Made by a program: the position numbers and the translations under genes. From Butyriboletus loyo (lineage: Eukaryota; Basidiomycota; Agaricomycetes; Boletales; Boletaceae): DNA of 40,492 bases. Below the pieces are notes generated by a model that was given only the letters and a program-made list of their open reading frames with translations, ran no database searches and was not told where the DNA came from. Shown here piece after piece: positions 8,619 to 23,902 of this stretch. The stretch is from the NCBI GenBank assembly GCA_038093515.1, contig JBBPSI010000218.1, forward strand, positions 1 through 40,492, in the 5' to 3' direction. The number at the start of each line of letters is the position of its first letter. Within the stretch, counting starts at the first letter, position 1.

Positions 8619-10522
8619 ATGAAAAATGAGGCCCTTTCTATTGCGTACGAGTTTCATGTCTCCAAGTTCGACATGCGTCTGATTTTGCGCAGAATGATAT
8701 CCGATTTTTTCTACCCCAACGTGGGAGGGGTAGAAAATCACATTTACATGCTCAGCGCCAATCTCATCCGTCGAGGCCACAAAGTCATCGTCATCACGCA
8801 CAGTCACCCTCCAGACCGCGTCGGCGTACGATGGCTGCTACCCTCACTCAAGGTATACTACATTCCCTTCATGACCATCGCTTCGTCTGCCACCTTGCCG
8901 AATTATTTTACGTCCCTCCCCTACTTTCGGACGATCATCCTTCGGGAGCATATCCACTTGATCCATGCCCATGCGAGCCTCTCGTCTCTGGGCCAAGAAG
9001 GCATTCTGCATGCCCACTTTTTCGGCGTGCGTACGGTGTTTACGGACCACAGTTTGTTTGGGTTCGAAGACGCGGCGAGCATCTTGACCAACAAGCTCTT
9101 GACAGCCGCGCTCAAAAACGTCGACGCAGTAATTTGCGTCTCGCATACGGGGTAAGTCTGATAAAAATGGTACGCGCAACGTGTACATGTAAAAGCTAAC
9201 GTCGCACATGACAGACGCGAAAACACCGTGCTCCGAGGTCAACTGTTTGAGCCTTCGGAAGAGGACCCCTCGGTATCTGTCGTGCGATCGAGTGTATATA
9301 CTATCCCGAACGCACTCGTCGCTGAACAGTTTACCCCTTCACCACAGCCGCAACCATTGGAGACCAGTGAGTGCACCTTTCTCTATCTTGGTATCCGCTA
9401 CCCGACCGGGGAGAAAAATTAACATAACCATTAGTTAACATTGTCGTCATTTCGCGCCTGGCTTATCGCAAGGGTATTGATCTCCTCGTAGCAACTGCAC
9501 CTCGCATATGTGCTGCCTTTCCAAACGTCAACTTTATCGTCGGTGAGCGAGCGAGCTCTTGTTCCCAGCGTTGATGTTCACCAAAACTTCAATAACTCCC
9601 AAATTAGGTGGAGATGGCCCGAAATTGAACGACTTGCTCCAAGCACGTGAACGTCATCTCCTCCAGGATCGAATCGAACTGCTCGGGCCCGTTCGGCACC
9701 GTGACGTGCGTAATGTAAGTTCACTCCCCACACTTCGCACCCTCCATTCCCATTCTCATTTCCTGACGCTGACACCCCCTAACTAGGTCCTCATCCGTGG
9801 TTCCATCTTCCTCAACACATCCCTCACTGAGTCCTTTGGTATTGCCATCCTCGAAGCCGCCTGTACAGGCCTCTATGTTGTCTCCACTCGCGTCGGCGGT
9901 GTCCCAGAGATTCTTCCCGAAGACATGATCTCCTTTGCGAACCCTGATGAAGATGGTGCGTCTCACCCCTCCCCCTTCCTTTCCTCTTCCTGCTCCCCCT
10001 CCTCTCCTTTTTTTTCGTCGAGAACCCGTCTACACTTTACGTCCAAACCCACACTCTTCTCACCCTCACCCCCCGTCCCCAAACAGATGTCTTCCGCGCT
10101 CTTTCCGAAGCGATCCAGATCGTCACCAAGGGCGATCATGACTCCCTCGAAGCACACGCACGCGTCAAACGTTTTTACGATTGGATGCAAGTCGCTGAAC
10201 GGACGGAAGCGGTGTACGATACTGTCGTTCGATCTGAACCCATCGATTTTCAGACACGCGTGAGACGGTGCGTTGGATTTCGTCGAGTGTAATGTGTGAT
10301 GGCTGATTGTGTGTGCACAGGACGATGGCGTTGGGTCCGTTTGCGGGGTTGATCTACACCACCATTCTCATCGTCGACTGTCTCTTCTTTCTCTTCTTGG
10401 AATGGTGGATGCCAAGGAAAGACGTAGATTTCGTGAAGGAAAATTGGAAACCCGACGTTTTTGCTGAGTTTGCTCAGGAGGCCCAGAGTGTAGTTACCAT
10501 CACGACGTACACTCGGACGTAG
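8619..10522 (+). CDS. gpi3: PIG-A/GPI3, catalytic subunit of GPI-GlcNAc transferase
   Basis: It transfers GlcNAc from UDP-GlcNAc to phosphatidylinositol at the ER, the first step of GPI-anchor synthesis. Seven exons: 8619-9151, 9215-9366, 9435-9542, 9608-9714, 9787-9955, 10087-10267, 10321-10522 (483 residues). All introns are GT-AG, 53-131 nt, and the phases agree. Family landmarks are [16 protein letters not shown] at the N terminus, [13 protein letters not shown] and TDHSLFGF. The GT4 core has [24 protein letters not shown] and the ExxxE-type [18 protein letters not shown] follows. A C-terminal membrane segment ([20 protein letters not shown]) precedes a short tail. The start at 8619 could instead be the internal Met at 8673, nearer the usual length. 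An AATAAA at 10569 lies 47 nt past the stop. The gene converges with the WW gene. Confidence 0.96.
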
Positions 10523-10712
10523 TCACTTAACTCGATTGTCCAAATGAAACAAATACGAGAAATAATGGAATAAAAGAATGAGCTGCAACCTGGGATGCTT
10601 GCTGAAATACTGCAGTATGCCATATAGAACTTGGGCTTTAACATAGGAAAGGGTGCAAGAGAGGAAAGCGCGTAGACGAATCAAAAACCAAATTATTTTA
10701 TCCATACATACC

Positions 10713-13700
10713 TCAAAGCCTACCCTTCCGCACCTTGGTCCCCCCTCGCCGCCTCACCCTCCTTGACCCATCATAATCATCACCTTCCGTATCGAGAGGA
10801 GGATCGCCAGAGAACATCTCCTCTCTGTCTCGCTTGAACGGCAGCTGAACACGGTCACGCAACGAAGGCGAGTTGACACGACTCCCTTCATCCAGCGACA
10901 GTCGGTCCAACAGCGATGCACCCCCTCCACCTCCGCGCACCACCGAGCGGTCGTCTTCAGGATAGCGACGCCGCTCGCTACCAGGTGATGCGGAGCGATA
11001 GTGTCCCTTGCTGTTTCCCCGCAGCGGTTCTGCACGGTCATAATCACGGTCATCACGTCTGTCTCGCTTTGGTCCCCTTGCAGATGTGGCTCGCCCAAGC
11101 ACGCTAGGTGGCCGTGGAGGCAAGCCGTTGGCCTGAAGCATGAGTGCGCGCTCAGGGTGCATAGGCGGCGGTGCGCGGTCACGGTCACGATCCTCGTCTC
11201 GGACGACTAGTGGGGGTGGAGGTCGGGCAACATAATGCTCAGCCTCAGAGTCACGGAACTTTGTCCGAGAACGCTCTGGACTGTACACATCCCGACTGTC
11301 CCGAGGAGCAGGCGGGGGCTCAGTAGAATGAGTATCCATTGTACGTTTCCGTGGTACAGGGGAGGACGGCCGGGGACGCGCAGGCGCTTCAGCAATCACC
11401 TCGTTATCCCGAGGGTCATGGGCGACCGGGCTTCGCGCATTGGGAGGGTGATGTGGCTTATTGGAGTCTCCCGATCGGTGTCGAAATCCACGAGGCGGAC
11501 TGACGGGTCGGGGAGGTAAATGAACGAGACGACCAGGTGGTGATGCGACATCTTTGAGTGATGTCATCGAAGACTCTCGAGAGGGTGGAGGTGGAGTTGC
11601 GCGCGACGAACCCTCTGGGACCTGTGAAGGGAGGTTTTCTGGGGAAATATTCGTTTGCGGTCGAGCAGGCTCAGTGTTTTCCTTGACAATAGGTGGCCCG
11701 AATCGAGACTTATGAAAAAATCCAGGGTCAAGCAAAACGTCGAGTAGCGCGCAATAGAGGAAAGCTTACAATCCCCAAAGCAGCCCGTGAAGGACGAGTT
11801 GGTGGAACTGCACGTTCAACCGGAGGTAAAACGCGTGGGTTGTTGGGCTATTCAACGTGGCATGTCAGTCAAAGCAATATGACCAACATGAAACAGGGAC
11901 CTACAGGGGATCGGTGAGCATCCTCACGCCTGCCCAGCTCCATCGGTGCACCTCGGTCACCAACGGTATCATCACGATGTGGCTGAGGTATCGAATGAGA
12001 TCACCATAGAGGATACAGTAAAAAAACAAAACTTACAGGCCGTTCATGGTCCTTGTTAACGCGATCTCGCCTTGGGGCACCAGGCTCACCAGTACTTCCA
12101 GGCGTGCCGGCAGGTGCGCGACGAGTACTGCTAGGTGGCGCACCGGGAGGTGGGACGTTACTTGCAAACTTGTTCCTGGCACCAATGGGAATGTTATTTG
12201 TCCCAGATAGCTTGATGTTGGATCCAGAAGGGGGAGGTCTTGTCTCTACACCACGAATTGGCTCCTTCTGTGAGTAGAAGCAGCATTTTAGTCAAGTGTG
12301 CTCCGTGATGAGGTGCGAAGGGACTTGCTTGAGAAGAATTTTGATCTGCGGAATGACGTTCTATTCCCAGCCGATCTCTTGAAGGACCGAAACGCGAAGA
12401 GTCGTCAACCGCGGAACGATGTCTTGAGTCAATCCCATCCCGGGCTTCACGAACACCTATTGTACATGGAAACAGTGACCGTCAGCCATGAACCGAGCAG
12501 GGAGCAACAAACATACTTCTTGACAGTCCATCATTATCTGAGTTCAGCATAGCCCTCGGATATCTTGGTACATCGTCTTGCAGAGTTGGTCGCCGTGGAG
12601 GAATCTGTTTGGTCGGTGGATCAGACGACTTAGGTAGAAGGACATCATCAACATCCATGGCAACACCATGGGCACGACCTCTTGAGGACTCGTGCGTAAC
12701 ATGAGAATCCATTTGCGAGGGTCCGTTTGCATGCGGCTTGGACCACCGAGAACGGCCACGATCGCGATCACTACGCTCAGCGGGGGGAGGACCGGGCTGA
12801 GATAGTGGAGAAGGGCTTCGTCGAGCCGAGTCACGTGGCGTGCCATCAAGAAATAACCGACTTGTGGGCCAATTTTCGGGCACAGACGCTGAGACTGGGG
12901 TACCAGGTCCCGGTGGATGATGACCACCGCCATGTTGGGTAGGAGCCGCCCTCGTACCTGGGCGGAACACTTCATCCTGTGGAGGCAATGGTGTCCTTTT
13001 CCTTGATCCTGGGCCTGGATATCGAAGGGGGAAGGACAATGAGAGAAGCAAAGGCGCATATACGCGAGTCGACGTTGACATGAGGATGGATGTTGTATAG
13101 GATGGCTCAAAGACGTACGTTGTGCATCTGACGCAGGATGGGTGGGAGTGTCATCGTCCCCGCGTATGTCTGACATTGCGCGCGAACTTGGTACGTCGTC
13201 AACGGGACGAGCACTGTGGGAGACAACGTCATCTGTGTGAGCTCGCCGCGTGCCAATGTCACGAGACTTGGACTGTCGATGAGCGTGCTGAACGGAACTA
13301 TCAGCTTGGGAGAAACGGCTCTGTCTCCCAGAAAGGGGTGCTTCTGGAACCGGATGAGATGGCTTGATCGAGGAGTGTGGGGTAGTACTCGCAGATTCCT
13401 CAGAACCACGAGTATAGGAGGCGGGTGACCTTGGCCCTAAAGAATAAAGATGGAAGGAGACATGCAAAAGGGGATACAAAGAGAAGAGAAATGGCAAAGG
13501 GGGAGAAGACAGGGATCCATGATGAGCGTCCGTGTGTCCATGCGAGGAAGTCGAACAAAAAGGAACAAGATATAATATGGCGCAGTTCGACTCCCAAGGC
13601 TTCGCGAGACGTCTGCGAGATGCTCCGTCCTCCGCCTCGGGAGGAGCAAACGCGCGGAGTACGAGAGGTGGGAGGGGAGGAGGCGGACAACGTACTTAGA

Positions 13701-14821
13701 GTCGATGACCTTTCTGTGGCCTGTGGTAGATCACGACGCTCAGTTTCCGGAGGAGTGGGATCGTCATGTTGTCTACGTTCCCTTGGACGTTCGTGTGGCG
13801 CAACGTCACGGGCAAACCAGACGCGATCTTGAGCAGACAACGCAGCTGCAGGAGCTTCACGGTGAGAACTGTGCACGCCATTACGATCACCATAGGAGTC
13901 ATCGGGTGACAGAGGCCGAAGAGATGGCGGAGCGGGGTCCCTCTCTCTTGCGCGCGGGGGTGGAGGCGAAGGCCGACTATTCCTGTGGTTGGGAGAGTAC
14001 GAATCTGGAACATAGGAATCGATGAGCTGAGTCGATGGGGCGGGACGCTCTTCCCGCCGACCGGTCTCTGCCGGACGATAGTGGCGATCGTTGTAGGACA
14101 TGTCACCGCTTTCTGCGCGACCTACACGTGGGATTAGGATATCACCATTCCTGGCCGACAAATTGTCAAGAGGGTCATCACGACGATCAGAGCGTTCACC
14201 GCGCTTTTCACGACTGGCAGAAGCAGTAGGGCGAGTCCAAGTAGACTCCCGGGTGTGGATGTTATAGTAGTAAACACCCCGACCATTTCTTGGATATTTG
14301 ACCTCCCAGCCAATTGGCAGCGAGTCATTGTGGTCATAGACGCTGGCTTTCGAGCCTGCGCCATTCCTCTTGTCACAGTCGGCACGACTAGCCATTGCTG
14401 TAGCTTCAATGATAGACGGGTGAGAAGGATGGACGAACGGCACACTAGAGACGACCGGCTTGGGTGGTAGAGCATGTACGAGCGTTCCAAATGTATGCGT
14501 ATGACCGGACAACGAAGACTGCTCGCCGGAGCCTGTGTGTTCATTGGGTTGCTCTTGTGGGTAGTGTGGAGGGGGGGAGTCGCTGCGACCTTTTGATGGG
14601 TCTCGTCTTGACTGGCGGGAACTCTTTGGGGGTGAATGGCGGTGGACAGTGTCCTGTGGAACGCGAGACTGGTAAGTCAAAAACTCGTCCTCCTCGTCGC
14701 CACCGAGCGAGACGGCGTCCTCTGCGTCGTCAATAGAAAAGGTGCGCCGCTCGCTGCTGCGCACAGCGACAGCCTCCTCTTCCTCGTGTCCCCAGTCAAG
14801 CACCTCTGTGTCGTCTTCCAT
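10713..14821 (-). CDS. WW-domain protein with long Arg/Ser/Pro-rich regions
   Basis: Eight exons (minus strand): 14821-13696, 13436-13119, 13014-12517, 12456-12329, 12267-12037, 11982-11905, 11847-11770, 11708-10713; 1150 residues, all phases consistent. The N terminus is acidic (MEDDTEVLDWGHEEEE). One WW domain lies at about residues 167-199, with both key Trp residues (IGWEVKY, STWTRP) and the central YYYN. Everything after it is low complexity, rich in Pro, Arg, Asp and Ser with many RD/RS dipeptides, and ends in a basic tail (RRVRRRGGTKVRKGRL). WW domains bind Pro-rich ligands, and this composition is common in nuclear RNA-processing proteins, so a role there is inference. The intron at 12328-12268 is GC-AG: only the GC donor (GCAAGT) keeps the frame. 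The first intron (259 nt) is unusually long for this window. I do not recognise a named orthologue. Confidence 0.85.
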
Positions 14822-14953
14822 GGTGGTCGCTGTCTGACAATGGAGAAACAACGACGACAGAACGCATGCAAAAGCAACACGCGCCGATTGAATACTTCAC
14901 ACACCGACGCAATGCCGATGGTGTGCCGTGTCTCTCTGGTCAACCCTCATATA
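14822..14953. promoter_or_regulatory. Divergent promoter between the WW gene and UNC50
   Basis: Only 132 bp separate the two start codons, which point away from each other. The interval must hold both 5' leaders and core promoters. No clear TATA box is visible. Confidence 0.6.
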
Positions 14954-16078
14954 ATGGCCATCCTCCCGCTGACGTCCTCCACCTACCCATCCCATGCCCC
15001 CCCAACATCCGCTAATGTCTCGCTGTCGAGCCGTGTACCGCTCATATTCCGCAGATTGCATCGGTTTCAGCAGATGGTGTGTGGTTTTGTTTCAGAATAG
15101 TTCAGCCGCGCTCAGTGTTCGTCTAGGATTTCGAAGTCGCTCTATGGCAACTATCATATCTATGCCTCGCCCCTAAAAGAGTGTGAGCCATCTTTTGTTT
15201 CAGCATTGCGCGCTATTAACCACAACCCAGCTATCGCAATGTATACTACCACAAACGTGAGTGCCCAATCGTGCGGCTGTTTCCAGGTACGACCGCGTTC
15301 GCAGAGACAAAGAACACCTGGGCAAGAGATGATCCAGCCATACTGATTCTCCTCTTCGGCTGCCTTTTTGGTATGGACCGCTTCTCCTCTTGTCCCGCTA
15401 AGCACCCCAATTACTTTATGCAGTCGCAGCCATGGGATGGTCTGTGGTGTATTCTTACACCTTTTTGGACGCAGTGAAACTGGCATTCATCATAATCCTA
15501 CGTGATTTTCTCTTTGTAGGCGTGATAATCGCAACTCTGCTTCGGTAAGGCTCCTTTGTATGACTTTCAATTTCGACTGACGCAGCTTCTGCCAGGCTTT
15601 TCGCCAATAAAGTTCTCTTGTCCCCTTCCTCTCATTCATCTCTAGCTGATTCATCAGTCGAATGGGCATATGCCTTCGACGTCCACACAAATTCCTTCTT
15701 CCCCTTTTATCTTACACTCTATGTCGCACAGCTAATCCTACTTCCTATTATCACAAAAGACAAGTGGGTCTGCCTCCTGGTCGGCAACACTCTCTACCTT
15801 ACAGGGTAACATTTTTCTATCTCACGCACACCCACGACCCTAACTATCCTCCAGATTCGCACAATACATCTACGGGGTGTACCTTGGGCTGAGCGGTGAG
15901 CCAATCTTACCAGGAAGTCGCACCGGCTAACGTGTCAATTGCAACGATAGCCTTGCCGTTCTTGATACGTGCCGAGATCCTTCTCGCTCCGTTATTGCCA
16001 CTGTTTGCCAGTTATGTTGTATCTCTGCTTGGGTTCAACATCGCGAACCATGTTCTGAGAGCGTACTTTGGCCCATGA
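14954..16078 (+). CDS. UNC50: UNC50/GMH1 family Golgi membrane protein
   Basis: UNC50 proteins are multi-pass membrane proteins of the early secretory pathway; yeast Gmh1 interacts with the Arf exchange factor Gea, and animal UNC-50 supports receptor trafficking. Eight small exons: 14954-15076, 15127-15182, 15231-15256, 15305-15370, 15424-15544, 15596-15805, 15855-15895, 15951-16078 (256 residues). All introns are 48-55 nt and the phases fit. Landmarks run in family order: RRLHRFQQM then DFEVALWQL, APKRVYRNVYYHKQTKNTWA, RDDPAILILL, VEWAYAFDVHTNSFFPF, LVGNTLYLTGFAQYIYGVYL and a C terminus like NIANHVLRAYFGP. About five hydrophobic segments fit the family topology. The start is the first Met of the open frame and gives a normal length. 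Calcineurin A follows in the same orientation 244 bp later. Confidence 0.95.
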
Positions 16079-16322
16079 TGAATAGACCGTGCCACCTTGT
16101 AGACTCGTCCCAGTCCTACTCGAAATGTATAGGTTAATGTAGCCATGTAAAGACCTTTTTTTTGTCTTGTCAGCCTATCAGCTCGCCGACGCTTGTGTGA
16201 TACGCGATCCATTTGAACCCCGCTACTGCACTGTTCATTTACGCAAACAACCTCCTTTTCAAACCCTTCGTTCGTGCCCGCCGTACAAACATTGAGCACG
16301 CCGTCCAAGTCAGCCGGAGACC

Positions 16323-18900
<2,578 letters not shown>

Positions 18901-19999
18901 GAGTTGTTGGTAGGGCTGATGCAGATGGACGTAGAATACTTCACTTCTAGTGTTTGTGACGGGGATTCGTTTATTTATTCTCTCTCTGAGCTTTGAATTG
19001 TTGTCTTCAGTCACAACAATGCGCGCCGTGGTCCTTGGCATGCGACAATAACGCAGTGATTGGACAGACGTTGCAACTGTCGAGTACAATACCTCTTCAT
19101 CCGACGACTCGGAAGGTTCGAGAGGATTTTCTATGTCATGACTAGAGAACCAACTACCAATACAACGAGTAGGTTGTTCTTCGGGTTGAAGATGTGAAAC
19201 GTGTCATGCTCTCGTTCATGTATGCATAATTCAAAGACCGGCGATGTGGGCACGACCTTTTTATTACTGCAGGTTCGGAAGTATTTGACGGCCACGAAGG
19301 TCTGCCCAGAATCTTGCACTTCCACTGGCGTGCTAGTCTACTGGTTTTTCAAGCTGATAACACTATGCGTGTGCGTAGGTGGCAGCTTCAGCCTCAACGT
19401 TCGGACCCGGTCAGTTGACTCACTTCTGACTCGGAGAGTCTGGTGTGTCGGTCGCTCTGCAGTGAACCAGTGGTGACTCGTTTACGGTATTATTGTTCGT
19501 ATAACTACAGGCTACTCGGCGAGCTGGGATTACGGATGGCCCCTTGGGCTTTCAAGTTGTATGGTAGAGATGGCCTGCTCGGCCACCATCGACAGGTCCT
19601 TGTTACTCTTTCAGTCTCAGGAAGAGTGACAAGAACCTGTCGGTGGCTGGCCCATGTTAGAGTCGCTTTTGGATCCCGGGCATCTCGCGAAACAGAACAT
19701 TGAAGACACTCCTCGAGACTGTCACAGAGTACAACGCCTGAGATCCTATTGGAAGATTGGAAGATTGGATTGTTGGTGCCAGTGGGAGGTTGCAAACGAA
19801 CACGACTTACTTATGTAATAATCTTGCGGACGAGTTCGATGTCGTCGTTGTACTAGCTGTAGTGAGTGAAGGTTCACCATTACGGCCTTGGCCTTGGGTG
19901 GGTCCGCTGCTCGGCCATACATGTATATTATACTAGGAACAAGCGTTGCTCCAACGTATGCAGTAAAACGTACACCACAGCATGCTAAACAACGCTCAG
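18901..19999. other. Intergenic stretch between convergent genes
   Basis: It lies between the calcineurin stop and the GTPase stop. Frames here are short and show no recognisable family or splice pattern. The only structure I see is the long hairpin at 19581-19652. Confidence 0.6.
19581..19652. repeat. Near-perfect 29-bp inverted repeat (hairpin)
   Basis: The arms 19581-19610 and 19622-19652 pair over about 29 bp with one mismatch, one bulged base and two G-U pairs. An 11-base loop separates them. The stem contains GACAGGTCCTTGTTACTCTT against AAGAGTGACAAGAACCTGTC. The size would suit a MITE remnant or a small-RNA precursor, but nothing distinguishes these. Confidence 0.8.
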
Positions 20000-22137
20000 T
20001 CACCACTCCTCATCCTTGTCCAGACCCAGCGCACTCAGATCCAGCTTACCAACTTCTTCATAGTAACTCCTCAAATCCAAGTTACCACGTTGTTCAGGAC
20101 TGATCAAAGATTCGATCATGGACAGTGCTGCGTCGCGTCCGTCCAGGTCGCGGTATGCCTGGATTTGAATATGGGCTTGGGCCATCACATCGGACTCGGA
20201 ATACAGGCGACAGGCAAGCTTGATAATGCGGCGGGTCAGTCGTTTGTGCTCGCCGCCCCTCAGGATGAAAAGAGTTTCCATGATGTGGGTCAGGCTGACG
20301 ATGAACGCGATGAACCGCTGTTGGACGGTTTTCCTGATACATCAAAACCCATCGAGAGAGTTCATGAGATGAGATAGAGGTTGACCTACGCATTCTGGTA
20401 GATATCGTATATCCACATTGCAGCAGCGAGACCTGCAACGATAGGTATAACTATTGGAGCTGCAGGATTGGCTATGGCTCCCAAAGCTGCGGAGATGGCA
20501 GTTACCAACGAACCACCGCTCAAAGCGCTGACAAGCGACGTACATGAGTTGCTTAACGCGCTGCTGTAGAAAATAGCTCACAGTATTCTGTTGGGGTTCG
20601 CGGGACGTAGATGCATATTCTGGACGACGCTGATGACGAGTTCCTTGAATTTTTCGTTCAGTAGATACTACGTGCGTGCCGTCAGAAATATACATAGCGA
20701 TCACAGTAAAATTGCATACATGACCCGGGTCATAGAAGTTCCAGACAGCAACTATGTCGGTATGAATTACAGAAAGGCAATCCTGAATGGTGTGCCCCGC
20801 AAACTCTGGACTAGCCCTCAGGGCTTTCCAGTATCCTGAAGCCAAAATGGTCAAGGTTTGCTATCATTATAAAACAAAGACCGAACTTTGCTTTCCAACA
20901 CTGCACAAAGATGAGATCATGCCACAACTCGAGCTGTCGAAGAGAGGGCTCACGCAATCGTCCCATGAATCTTGAGATGAGGATCAATTCTCTGTGCCAT
21001 CATCGTGACCATTGATTTGGTGTGTCCATCAGGCACGCCATCAGCCCCCACTAAACGGTAGGTCAGTTGGACTAAACTCGAGAGTGTATCCTCGTAATGC
21101 TTCTGTTCTGTTTGATGTATTAAAAATGAATTCTAATCAGTCCTCAACATACTCACTCGAAACAATTGCAAATGGAATAGGTTCTCCAGCAAGCTGAGTA
21201 ATCTCATTATAGCGTCGTCGTATAATAGACTCTGCTTCCGATCGGGCTCGATTTGCGATATCCCCTTCACTAAGTTTGCCTTGATTAAACTTCATTAGCT
21301 TGATCGCCTCCTCATTCGCAACGCCGTCAAGCTTCGTGAACACCACAACGATGGGTGCTGTAACAACGAGTCTGATCAGATTACGAGTCACATTGGGGAA
21401 AGGCACCTACTGGTTCCCAACGTATCACGTATTGACTTGAAGAAATCTTGTGCAGCTGTCTCGAGGAGGCGCCCTCCAGCCCGAGGTGCCTCGATGCAGA
21501 ACCTCGATGAAATATATCAATATACATGCAACAGATAGAAAATGAGCATCGCACCAAACTGCGTGCAGTTGATCTTTGAGTAGACCGCTCTGTCTGCTTC
21601 GGATGAAATATTTGACAATCTCGTATTTATCCTTTTCCCCTGGTTCGAATCCAAGAGAATCGTGAAGAACAAAGCGTGGATTAACTAGTGATGTAAGCTC
21701 GTCTTCAATTCTTGCCTGTCCGCGTTGGAGATCGGAAGCAGACTGTAGGGAATTACATGAGGAAGAGATATGATGAACAAATCGATCCAAAACTCAACCG
21801 CCTTGTTTATGCCGAAGGTGATATTGATAAGACTTGATTTTCCAACACCCATCTGCTGCGGGGTTAAGCACATGGCCGGACTAGAAGCGAGGCGCTCCCA
21901 CCTTGCCTATTACCAAGATGCGAAACCTTGAATTATCACGGTCGGTCAGGCTGACGAGGTAAGATAATATCGTTTGACTTACCTGGGACAATCGTTGAGA
22001 ATGGTCTGTGTTGTAGGGTGCAAAGCTCCAGTAACAGAGCTTTCCGCGGGCTCAGAAGATGTACTTGGCTGAGCCTGGCAGGTGAATGTAATTCGAATGC
22101 CATCCTGGGTGATTGATAGCTCTGTTCGTGATTTCAT
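20000..22137 (-). CDS. P-loop GTPase (G-domain protein) with C-terminal membrane segment
   Basis: Twelve exons (minus strand): 22137-21983, 21926-21902, 21852-21799, 21742-21555, 21502-21411, 21357-21157, 21107-20954, 20900-20887, 20835-20720, 20667-20582, 20527-20390, 20333-20000; 518 residues, phases consistent. The G domain has Walker A GKMGVGKSS (about 59-67), a DxxG in HDSLGFEPGE, and TKLD as the base-specificity motif. It belongs to the large Agaricomycete family of MMR_HSR1-like G-domain proteins, whose cellular role is unknown. Exon 8 has only 14 nt and supplies the conserved VGKQRYW stretch. A hydrophobic Ala/Ile-rich segment (about IANPAAPIVIPIVAGLAAAM) suggests membrane association; a charged tail follows. 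Two splice choices were set by conservation: the acceptor before exon 2 (CPRFRILVIGK) and the one before exon 3 (exact Walker spacing). Confidence 0.88.
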
Positions 22138-23902
22138 CGGGAGCCGATCACAAAGGCTGAAATAAGTTGGTAATCACCCTGCGTTCCATCATGTGGCCTG
22201 CCCGCGAAGAGATCCCGCGTAGCGATGCTTCGAGTTTTTCTACCAGGTTTAAACGGCGATCCCCCGGGACCTTGCAACGTGACTTGGGATGCTGACGTGA
22301 TTTCGCTACATAGAAAGAGATTTCAAGTTAAACGCCAGCGCAGGAGGGAGAACGTGAGCCGCACAGTGGGGTGGAGAATTGCTGGCGTAGCGACCCATTC
22401 CTGTCCGCAATGAGCTTGTGTGGTTGACTACCAGTGCCGACTTGTATCTCGTTGTACTTCAAAACCTGTTTGGTTCCGTTGGGAGATTCCGCAGACACAC
22501 TGACGGCTGGATAGGCGAGACAGTGACTGACTCAGGCATAGTTCATAATCCCAACCGCGATGGCCACTCACCAATAACGCGGACAACGGATGTCGCTTGC
22601 CAGTGGGCACTCGAAGTGGACATTTTGGCTACGTTTGAATGTGTTTGAGAGGGAAACGCTAGGTACGCATAGTATGCATGTATAGCCTCGAAGCGCCCAT
22701 CCACCTGTGTGAACGCACGATCCCTGTTAGGCGTGCCCTACCACTACTGATATCGATCTTACAGGCGCATTGCTTACAAAACTTGGGCGTAAAAATATCT
22801 GTCTTCTCATCACCTCGTATTTGGGCTTGTAGTCACACCACGAAGTTGGCAAACGAAATTGAATCTACTACTGACTTCCACCATACCCTGACACTGGCAG
22901 AAGTAAAATTTAAAAGTCGACGACCGTCCCTAGACGGATCGTTATGAATAAATAATCCTAGGACCTTCCCTTGCGCAGGCCATACTTTGCTCGCATTCGA
23001 AAAACGATCTAGTACAACTCAGTTGAAGTTGGGAGCTTGTACTGGCCAGCCCTGCTTAATATTAGTGTTGCCGCGAACCAAATCGAACCGAACCGAAGTG
23101 TATTTTGGGGGGACTTCGAAAGCGACGAAGTCAAACAGGGTGACCTCGTTCACATCTGTGTTGTTTTCCGTAGCAGTGGAAGTGTACCCGGAAAACTGAG
23201 GGTTATTTGCTTTTAACACGAGTTGTAGCCAAATTAAACTGTTACTAACTTGAAGCGTTGCGCCTTGGACTGACACGGAGCCGATTTGAGGCTTTCTTCA
23301 GTGTTCATCCTTTCAAACTAACAGCATCAATATTAGGATGGACAAGGGTGAGTAGATGAGCACATGGATTATCTTTGTACAGCAGCAACTAATCAGTACG
23401 ACATCAGTATACTTCGTTGGCACTTCGCGAAGTGAACAAGGTAACTTCGACTCAACCTGGATGTATCGAACTCTCACGAAGTGGCTCAGTTTCGAACCGA
23501 ATCGAAATTACCTCGAAGTTACTTCGTCTCACTACCGCTTATCTAGATAAGCCTTCGCAGCCCAGCTAAACTACGGTATGGTTAGAGAGGGATGAGAAAG
23601 GGTGGGTACACCGCAGCTGTAAACCTAGGAGAACATAAATTTAAATTCGCCTATATGGCGAGATCCTTTTCTCGACCCAGTTGTATTCATGGCACATCCC
23701 CTAGACTAGTAACCGTCTCGTTGCTTGGATGAACATAATATTGTAGATAATCTGACCAGTTCAACACGAAGAAAGAATCAAACAAAGGGAAATCTGTCCC
23801 ACCTGAAAGAATACTTACAACCCCCACCTAGCTACGAGCCAATCTTCAATGAGAAACGACCACGGTAATGTTTGGATGTGGAAAACAGAGTACGATATAT
23901 TT
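22138..23902. other. Gene-free stretch with short TTCGAA-type palindromes
   Basis: No frame here shows a recognisable domain or a coherent exon chain. Between about 23080 and 23530 the words ACTTCG, CGAAGT and GGTTCGAA-like repeats are frequent, including the 14-bp palindrome CACTTCGCGAAGTG at 23421-23434. This looks like a decayed repeat. Confidence 0.5.

Noticed and set aside
10754..14106. Multiple + and - strand ORFs overlapping the WW-domain gene
   Set aside because: They arise from low-complexity Arg/Pro/Ser codons in other frames and have no domains or consistent splice structure.
21640..21660. GGTTCGAATCC as a tRNA B-box
   Set aside because: It lies in coding sequence of the GTPase (FEPG) and no cloverleaf can be drawn around it.
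21927..21982. A 32-nt intron in the GTPase gene ending at CGTCAG
   Set aside because: The later acceptor gives a 56-nt intron of normal size, the same phase and the family sequence CPRFRILVIGK.
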